DNA of 10,603 nt from Candidatus Omnitrophota bacterium (GTDB lineage Bacteria; Omnitrophota; Gorgyraeia; Velamenicoccales; JABMQK01). The position numbers were made by a program, and so were the translations under genes. Below the pieces are notes generated by a model, which saw only the letters and a list, made by a program, of their open reading frames with translations, did not search any database and was not told the DNA's origin. Shown one piece after another: positions 6,516 to 10,603 of this stretch (its first letter is position 1; each line of letters opens with the position of its first letter). Location: the NCBI GenBank assembly GCA_028712915.1, contig JAQTPJ010000017.1, positions 1 to 10,603 of the forward strand, read 5' to 3'.

Positions 6516-7685
6516 CTAGCGACAACAAGTATTTCCAAGACTTATTTCTTTTTCAGAACATGGGATAAATTCTACCTCAATAGACTTACTGGCTGTCTGA
6601 CTATTATAACCTGTAGCAGTGAGCGTATAAATAGTTGTTGAACCAGTATTAACAGTCTTTGAACCGCTATATTTATATACACTAATATTATCAGAGTAAA
6701 CTCCTGGGGAAATGTCTATAGTCAAAGCCCCATAGATTAACCAGGACAATACTGTTTGCGAATCATCGCAATTTGCTTCATAGCGAATGGTATCTGGATC
6801 AGCAGTAAAAGAATCAATACTAAGAGAAACATTTGTGCTAAAAGTAACTGGCTTAGTAGCTGTTCCGCCTTCACCTATGGCTGTGAGCGTATAAGTAGTA
6901 TCTGAGGTTGGGGCTGGGTATACTGTGCAATAGCTGTTGGTCCCAAGAGAAGAACAACCAGTATCCGGCTCAATAGTCACACTATCAGTATTAGTAGTAT
7001 TCCAAACCAATGTAGGTCTTGTACCATAAGAAGAGGTGGATGAAGGATAGGCAGAAAAATTGGTAATGGTTGGCTTAACAACAACCTTAACTGTAGCAGT
7101 AGTACTGCTTATCTCATTTGTAGCTGTAAGCGTAAATATGGTTGTAGTATACACCCTAACATTTTCTTCCCCATTTGCCTTAACGCTACCAATCCCTTGA
7201 TCAATGGTAACCAAGGCAGCATTGGAAGTACTCCAGGCTAACGTAACTTTTGTTCCACTATCAACAGAAGTGGACTGATCTACAGAAAATGAATTGATTA
7301 TGACCGGCTCACGCTCTTCTGTGAGTGGCGTTTCAGATAATGTCGAAAGCGGATCATAATCCAAATTGAAATTTAACTGGGAAGTATCGGGAAAAGAACT
7401 GCTCGTTGTATTGGTAATATAAACATCTAAGTATGCGTCGGGATTATCGTGGCTGCCACTGACTGAATGCACGCTTGAAATAGTATCAGTCCTTCTTAAT
7501 CTGTCCCAAGACCTGACCATTGCGGCTTCTGTGGCGTATTTAGCTTTAGTGCGGGCTATATTATGTTCAATATAGCGGGTTTGGTTGGAAAGCACGCTCA
7601 GTATAACCGAGGACAGAATAGTTAAAACTATGACTACTGCTACAACGATCAGAAGCGCTATGCCTTTTCGATTGGATAATATCAT
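6516..7685 (-). CDS. PilX/GspK-like minor prepilin with three Ig-like repeats
   Basis: 389 residues from the ATG at 7685. The leader MILSNRKG is followed by a hydrophobic helix IALLIVVAVVIVLTIL, a type III (class) prepilin signal cleaved after Gly8. Position +5 of the mature protein is Ile, not the usual Glu, as in PilX/GspK-type minor (pseudo)pilins. The helix continues through ARTKAKYATEAAM, the PilX-like AEAA region. Three related beta repeats follow at about 128-203, 207-283 and 290-373. Each has an x-I-x-x-F-S/T start, a central W (LAWSTSN, LVWNTTN, LSWLIYG), VTI/DI, and an end TxFTLTA or TxYTLTA. Six cysteines lie at 244, 253, 306, 376, 387 and 388. Such Ig-like repeats suit surface binding at a pilus tip. 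A TTG three codons upstream (7694) is an alternative start; neither start has a good Shine-Dalgarno sequence. The stop is TAG. Confidence 0.82.
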   Translation of the reverse strand: MILSNRKGIALLIVVAVVIVLTILSSVILSVLSNQTRYIEHNIARTKAKYATEAAMVRSWDRLRRTDTISSVHSVSGSHDNPDAYLDVYITNTTSSSFPDTSQLNFNLDYDPLSTLSETPLTEEREPVIINSFSVDQSTSVDSGTKVTLAWSTSNAALVTIDQGIGSVKANGEENVRVYTTTIFTLTATNEISSTTATVKVVVKPTITNFSAYPSSTSSYGTRPTLVWNTTNTDSVTIEPDTGCSSLGTNSYCTVYPAPTSDTTYTLTAIGEGGTATKPVTFSTNVSLSIDSFTADPDTIRYEANCDDSQTVLSWLIYGALTIDISPGVYSDNISVYKYSGSKTVNTGSTTIYTLTATGYNSQTASKSIEVEFIPCSEKEISLGNTCCR

Positions 7686-7705
7686 CAGGCTCAATTTATT
7701 AAAAA

Positions 7706-7909
7706 TTAAACTTTTCTTAGCTGAACCTTGTAGCTATCTTTATCCTGAGACAAGATCACATGGCCTTCGCGGGCAAGCCATCCTACGCTCATAAGCACTG
7801 TATCCTTATCCCTGTTTATACCCTTTGCAAGGTCTATCAACATTATCTCCCCGTGTTGATCAAGGTAGTGCCAGATTTCTCCTGCTACTATTCCTATCTT
7901 AGTTATCAT
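7706..7909 (-). CDS. Small winged-helix DNA-binding-like protein (DUF2582 type)
   Basis: 67 residues from the ATG at 7909, chosen because GAGGGGA lies 5 bases upstream. A longer frame to 7984 lacks such a site and reads through the hairpins. The sequence (IGIVAGEIWHYLDQHGEI at 5-22, LIDLAKGI at 24-31, DTVLMSVGWLAREGHVILSQ at 36-55, YKVQLRK at the end) follows the winged-helix pattern of the DUF2582 family: an opening G-x-x-A-G-x-I-W helix, a helix-turn-helix, G-W-L-A-R-E-G and a short wing. The family is thought to bind DNA, but its role is poorly known. It lies 20 bases upstream of the prepilin gene and probably shares its transcript, so it may regulate pilin expression; that is inference. 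Confidence 0.75.
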   Translation of the reverse strand: MITKIGIVAGEIWHYLDQHGEIMLIDLAKGINRDKDTVLMSVGWLAREGHVILSQDKDSYKVQLRKV

Positions 7910-7914
7910 ATCAA

Positions 7915-7921
7915 TCCCCTC
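7915..7921 (-). promoter_or_regulatory. Ribosome binding site fixing the start of the winged-helix gene
   Basis: GAGGGGA on the minus strand, 5 bases before the ATG at 7907-7909, selects this start over the longer in-frame extension to 7984. Confidence 0.7.
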
Positions 7922-7934
7922 TTTCTGATAATTT

Positions 7935-7976
7935 TCCGCCGTAATAATCAGCGGATTCGCCAATAATTTTGGCGAA
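7935..7976. repeat. Two adjacent small hairpins upstream of the winged-helix gene
   Basis: TTCGCCAA (7956-7963) pairs perfectly with TTGGCGAA (7969-7976) over a 5-base loop. TCCGC (7935-7939) pairs with GCGGA (7951-7955). They lie back to back in the leader, 26 bases or more before the start codon, without a following T-run on the minus strand, so they look like leader structure rather than an intrinsic terminator. Confidence 0.55.
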
Positions 7977-8008
7977 ATTGGCAAAATATCTTTATTAAAT
8001 CTATTTTT

Positions 8009-8037
8009 GTTATAACACTTCTCTTATGGTAAAGCAA
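8009..8037 (-). promoter_or_regulatory. Possible weak promoter for the winged-helix and prepilin genes
   Basis: TTGCTT (8032-8037) and TATAAC (8009-8014) on the minus strand are 17 bases apart. The -10 matches five of six positions, the -35 only three. It sits just after the exbD stop and would give a leader of about 93 bases containing the two hairpins. Read-through from exbD is the alternative. Confidence 0.4.
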
Positions 8038-8038
8038 G

Positions 8039-8440
8039 TTATTCCTGGTCAGTCGCTATGTTTACTTTGTCTATGCCCATTTCCCTGCACAAATCCCAAA
8101 TCTCTACGACTCTGCCCAAAGAAGCCCTCTTGTCTGCCTTAATAAGGATTGGCTTATTGATATTACCACCTTTGGATAAATAAGATTTTAACTCTTTAAC
8201 CGTAAAAACATTATTATTTATATAAACTATGTTCTCCCGGCTTATGACAATAACTGTATTGTTCTCCTTCACTACATCGCTTGTTACCGCCTTGGGCAGA
8301 TTAACCTTAATCCCTGGCTGCATAATAAAACTCGAGGTAAGCATAAAAAATATAAGCAGCTGAAATACAATATCGATTAAAGGCGCTATATCGATGTAGC
8401 GCAAACCATGTTCCAATTCTATGTGCCTTTTAAACCTCAT
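8039..8440 (-). CDS. ExbD/TolR-type proton-channel partner
   Basis: 133 residues, normal for ExbD/TolR. A short basic cytoplasmic start (MRFKRHIELEHG) leads into IAPLIDIVFQLLIFFMLTSS, the family's single membrane helix. It carries the conserved Asp at residue 23, the proton-carrying residue of this family. VNLPKAVTSD then opens the periplasmic domain (about 48-130), ending ILIKADKRASLGRVVEIWDLCREMGIDKVNIAT, a TolR/ExbD alpha-beta fold with the usual L-I-K-A-D strand. With ExbB it forms an inner-membrane machine that converts proton-motive force into work on the envelope. No TonB, TolA, TolB or Pal gene is in view, so ExbD versus TolR cannot be settled. No clear Shine-Dalgarno sequence precedes the ATG; an inverted repeat ends 10 bases upstream. 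Confidence 0.92.
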   Translation of the reverse strand: MRFKRHIELEHGLRYIDIAPLIDIVFQLLIFFMLTSSFIMQPGIKVNLPKAVTSDVVKENNTVIVISRENIVYINNNVFTVKELKSYLSKGGNINKPILIKADKRASLGRVVEIWDLCREMGIDKVNIATDQE

Positions 8441-8449
8441 TTTCTATGA

Positions 8450-8512
8450 GCGCATAACTTATGCCTGCCTGCCGCAGGCAAGGAGTTGAAAGACGACATA
8501 AGTTATAAGCGC
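8450..8512. repeat. Inverted repeat with nested GCCTGC palindrome just before exbD
   Basis: GCGCATAACTTATG (8450-8463) pairs with CATAAGTTATAAGCGC (8497-8512), leaving a two-base bulge. Inside, TGCCTG (8466-8471) and CAGGCA (8475-8480) form a tight second hairpin with a 3-base loop. Elements with a CCTGCCTGC/GCAGGC core are common dispersed palindromes in uncultivated bacterial genomes. Here the element ends 10 bases before the exbD start codon. Confidence 0.65.
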
Positions 8513-8515
8513 GAA

Positions 8516-8575
8516 TTGAACCCAGCACTTATTTCTATTTAAGTATGGTTTAACGAGAAATAAGTGCTGGGTCAA
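8516..8575. repeat. Long inverted repeat directly after exbB
   Basis: CCCAGCACTTATTTCT (8521-8536) and its exact complement AGAAATAAGTGCTGGG (8556-8571) form a 16-bp perfect stem. It extends by one more pair and then three pairs past a bulge, over a 19-base loop. On the minus strand it begins a few bases after the exbB stop. No T-run follows, so attenuation or 3'-end protection of the exbB message is more likely than full termination. A MITE-like insertion is also possible. Confidence 0.75.
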
Positions 8576-8577
8576 AT

Positions 8578-9309
8578 TTAACTATCAAACTTACGTTCAC
8601 GTTGTTCCGTAAGTTTGGGTTTCATTTGACCTTCAGATAAAAAATTGACTAATTCCGTAGCGCTGCGTTCCATATCCAGTATGAAATTATTTACCGCGCT
8701 GACTAAATAATTATAAATTACAAACATAGGTATGGCTACCATCAACCCCGCCACAGTAGTTATCAGGGCCTCCCAGATGCCTCCTGCGAGGTCGCCCGGG
8801 TTTACCGGAACCGCTGACGACGCCTTTAGTTGAATCGTCTGAAAACACCTGACTAAACCCGTCACAGTTCCTAAAAGCCCCAACAGGGGAGAAATATGCG
8901 CTATTGTGGCAAGAGCAGTAAGATTTTTCTCTAATTTAGGGATCTCATACAAAGCCGCATCACCCATAGCCTCTTTTATCTCTTCCCTACTGTCATTATA
9001 CTTAATAATACCTGCCTTGAGGATGCGCGAAATCGGGCTTTTTACAGAATCGCAGATTTCTAGAGCCTCTTTTATCTTTAACTTGCGTATTGTAGACAAA
9101 ATATCAGCGAGGAATTTATCCGTGTCTATTTTGGCCTTATGCAGTTGCCATCTTTTTTCAATAGCTATGGCCAGCCCGAATATAGAACAAAGGATTATAA
9201 ATATCATTACAGGGCCGCCTTTATTCACTATCTCTATGCTTCTATATAAAACATAAGAAATCAAAATACTCATTAAGACCATAATTGAAGTTATTATCTT
9301 GTTAATCAT
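8578..9309 (-). CDS. ExbB/TolQ/MotA-family proton-channel protein
   Basis: 243 residues from the ATG at 9309, chosen for the AAAGGAGA 5 bases upstream. A GTG at 9366 would add 19 residues encoded by repeat sequence. Membrane segments lie at about 5-22, 34-51, 132-154 and 180-203. KGGPVMIFIILCSIFGLAIAIEKRW (30-54) is the ExbB first-helix region. ATIAHISPLLGLLGTVTGLV (134-153) and GGIWEALITTVAGLMVAIP (176-194) are the two conserved channel helices of the MotA/TolQ/ExbB domain. The extra N-terminal helix at 5-22 is not in the shortest family members. ExbB pentamers surround the ExbD helices in the inner membrane. exbD follows after 137 bases of inverted repeats. Whether this pair energises TonB-like transport, a Tol system or another envelope process is unknown. 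Confidence 0.92.
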   Translation of the reverse strand: MINKIITSIMVLMSILISYVLYRSIEIVNKGGPVMIFIILCSIFGLAIAIEKRWQLHKAKIDTDKFLADILSTIRKLKIKEALEICDSVKSPISRILKAGIIKYNDSREEIKEAMGDAALYEIPKLEKNLTALATIAHISPLLGLLGTVTGLVRCFQTIQLKASSAVPVNPGDLAGGIWEALITTVAGLMVAIPMFVIYNYLVSAVNNFILDMERSATELVNFLSEGQMKPKLTEQRERKFDS

Positions 9310-9314
9310 GCTGC

Positions 9315-9322
9315 TCTCCTTT
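9315..9322 (-). promoter_or_regulatory. Ribosome binding site fixing the exbB start
   Basis: AAAGGAGA on the minus strand, 5 bases before the ATG at 9307-9309. It makes this start much better than the GTG at 9364-9366, which overlaps the TPR gene's stop. Confidence 0.85.
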
Positions 9323-9422
9323 GCAACCGCTGAGACACTGACTCTATTCTTAAAACTCCCTTTCACTGAATCACTGAAACATTCTCAGCGCTTCGGTGGC
9401 TTCTCAGTGCTTCAGTGTTGCA
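9323..9422. repeat. Degenerate CACTGA-type repeat cluster at the TPR/exbB junction
   Basis: On the minus strand 9422-9384 reads as near-tandem units of 9-10 bases: AACACTGAA, GCACTGAGAA, GCCACCGAA, GCGCTGAGAA. Next come inverted copies TTTCAGTGA and TTCAGTGAA (9381-9362), and further on TCAGTGTCTCAGCGGTTGC (9341-9323), whose complement GCAACCGCTGAGACACTGA is another member. Direct and inverted copies together give an imperfect foldback. ACCACTGAGACACTGAG-like dispersed repeats are known in several environmental bacterial lineages; this looks like one insertion. Confidence 0.65.
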
Positions 9423-10603
9423 ATTTTTCTTGCCTATTTGGGTTTTAATAGAATCTATCCTCTCCTGGGCGTATTTTACTTCAGGCGTATCATAATTAAG
9501 CGCCCTTTCGTACATTGTGATTGCCCTGCGCCAATCTTCTTTGTCTTCATAAATGTGGGCGCAGCGGAACAACCCTTTCACCACCCAGAATTTATCTTCT
9601 TCCTTGAAATACGGCACCTTGAGATACTCTTCTACGGATGCCGCCAAATCATCTTTTTCTTCCAAGCACTCCCCAATCCTAAATTGCAGATAAGCATTGG
9701 ATTCCTGCACCATAAACTTCATCGCCTGTTTATAAGAATAAACCGCGTTGTCAAATTCCCTGTCTTCTCTGTATAAATCGCCTAACCTTATATAAGCTAT
9801 TTTTACTAACTTTTCCGCAGAATCGCTATCCCTGTTTTTGGGACTATCGAAAACAACTGATTTCGGCAGCTGAATTTCTCCTTTAGTATAATCTAAAAAC
9901 CCATCAAATTCAATCCCTGTATTATCTTTACTCTTTGCTGTCGCATCTGCTGAAGCGAAACTTACCACACTGCTATACATCCCAATTGCCTCTTTCTTTT
10001 TATCTTGGCCGGATAATAAATCAGCCATTGCCAACGTTGATTTCATTTTCAACAAAACCGTATCAGTTTCCTGGGATAATTTTTCAAAAACACTCAGCGC
10101 ATCGCCTGTTTTGCCTTCGGCTAAATAGCTTAAGCCTATCTCATATTTGGCTTCCCCTATCAGCCTTTTATCTTGAGAATAATTGGCTATCGCCGCATCA
10201 AAAGTCCTTCTGGCGAGTTCGTATAAAGAATTGTCATAATAATACTGTCCCAGCCAGAACATCAGGCGTTTTGTTAGTTGCGAATCCTGGTGCCCGTCGA
10301 TAAACTGCCTGATCTTCTTTACTGCCTCGACCTGTTCTCCTTGTTCGTATAAAGCGTAGGCTATGGAATATTCGGCCTTTTCGGCTAAATCTTTATTATG
10401 GCTAAAATCTTTAAGAATCTTTTCGAAATTATCAATTGCTTCCTCAAGCATTTTCCTGTTATAAAAAGAATCGGCGAGCAGATAGATTGCTTTATCTGTA
10501 TATGTTGAATCATAAAATGCCGCTAAAAATTTCTCCAGCTGCCTGCAGGCTTCGGGAAAATCATTATTTTTAAAATAGGCGTAACCTAAATAATAATTCG
10601 TAT
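9363..10603 (-). CDS. Tetratricopeptide-repeat protein, N-terminus beyond the window
   Basis: The frame is open from the right edge to a TGA at 9363-9365, giving 412 visible residues; the first in-frame ATG (10451) is inside a TPR and is not the start. The protein is almost all TPR helices. Typical motifs include YYLGYAYFKNNDFPEA, AEYSIAYALYEQGEQVEA, FWLGQYYYDNSLYELA, AKYEIGLSYLAEGKTGDA, AYIRLGDLYREDREFDNA and AHIYEDKEDWRRAITMYERA. A non-TPR linker rich in Asp, Ser and Lys lies near visible residues 233-280. The last 18 residues (NTEALRSHRSAENVSVIQ) are encoded by a dispersed repeat and are unlikely to be ancestral. TPR proteins of the YbgF/CpoB or BamD type often accompany Tol/Exb genes and act in the periplasm, which fits its place 53 bases upstream of exbB. 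The signal peptide cannot be checked here. Confidence 0.85.
   Translation of the reverse strand, partial: TNYYLGYAYFKNNDFPEACRQLEKFLAAFYDSTYTDKAIYLLADSFYNRKMLEEAIDNFEKILKDFSHNKDLAEKAEYSIAYALYEQGEQVEAVKKIRQFIDGHQDSQLTKRLMFWLGQYYYDNSLYELARRTFDAAIANYSQDKRLIGEAKYEIGLSYLAEGKTGDALSVFEKLSQETDTVLLKMKSTLAMADLLSGQDKKKEAIGMYSSVVSFASADATAKSKDNTGIEFDGFLDYTKGEIQLPKSVVFDSPKNRDSDSAEKLVKIAYIRLGDLYREDREFDNAVYSYKQAMKFMVQESNAYLQFRIGECLEEKDDLAASVEEYLKVPYFKEEDKFWVVKGLFRCAHIYEDKEDWRRAITMYERALNYDTPEVKYAQERIDSIKTQIGKKNCNTEALRSHRSAENVSVIQ

Noticed and set aside
8521..8571. Intrinsic terminator after exbB
   Set aside because: The stem is perfect but AT-rich in half its length and no T-run follows on the minus strand, so it is kept as an inverted repeat only.
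9396..9776. Plus-strand frame of 126 codons, and the similar one at 9935-10303
   Set aside because: Both lie opposite the TPR coding frame and show composition typical of reverse-strand shadows.

Overview
All recognisable genes lie on the minus strand, so the region reads from right to left. The content is that of a Gram-negative (diderm) bacterium of moderate to low GC: an outer-membrane secretin, a type IV pilus (T4P) assembly set and an ExbB/ExbD (TolQ/TolR) proton-channel pair. The fused PilM-PilN protein, the PilX-like minor pilin and the degenerate dispersed repeats suggest an uncultivated diderm lineage such as Omnitrophota or a relative. That assignment is inference from style, not from a marker gene.

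Right-hand unit (10603 to 6516). A tetratricopeptide-repeat protein cut by the window edge comes first. It is followed by an ExbB/TolQ-type channel protein (start corrected to 9309), an ExbD/TolR-type protein, a 67-residue winged-helix protein (start corrected to 7909), and a PilX/GspK-like prepilin carrying three Ig-like repeats. Degenerate CACTGA-type repeats sit at the TPR/exbB junction and provide the last codons of the TPR gene. Two long inverted repeats lie between exbB and exbD. A weak possible promoter and two small hairpins precede the winged-helix gene.

Intergenic region (6515 to 6189). This AT-rich spacer of 327 bases has no gene. It holds a 10-bp inverted repeat flanking three exact-register 10-bp tandem repeats, a 12-bp perfect palindrome, and a near-consensus sigma-70 promoter with a palindrome between -35 and -10.

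Left-hand unit (6188 to 1). A tightly packed pilus operon: an excisionase-type HTH protein, a fused PilM-PilN, PilO, PilP, the secretin PilQ, the ATPase PilB, and the first 84 codons of the platform protein PilC. Together these form the alignment subcomplex (PilM-N-O-P), the outer-membrane pore (PilQ) and the cytoplasmic motor and platform (PilB, PilC). PilB begins with an MshEN-like segment that may bind cyclic di-GMP.

The most striking observation is in pilP. An in-frame TAG at 3705-3707 separates the signal peptide from the conserved periplasmic domain. It sits inside a 15-bp tandem repeat whose sister copy has CAA (Gln) at that position, so the stop looks like a recent CAG-to-TAG change. 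TAG ends at least four other genes here, so genome-wide TAG recoding is unlikely.
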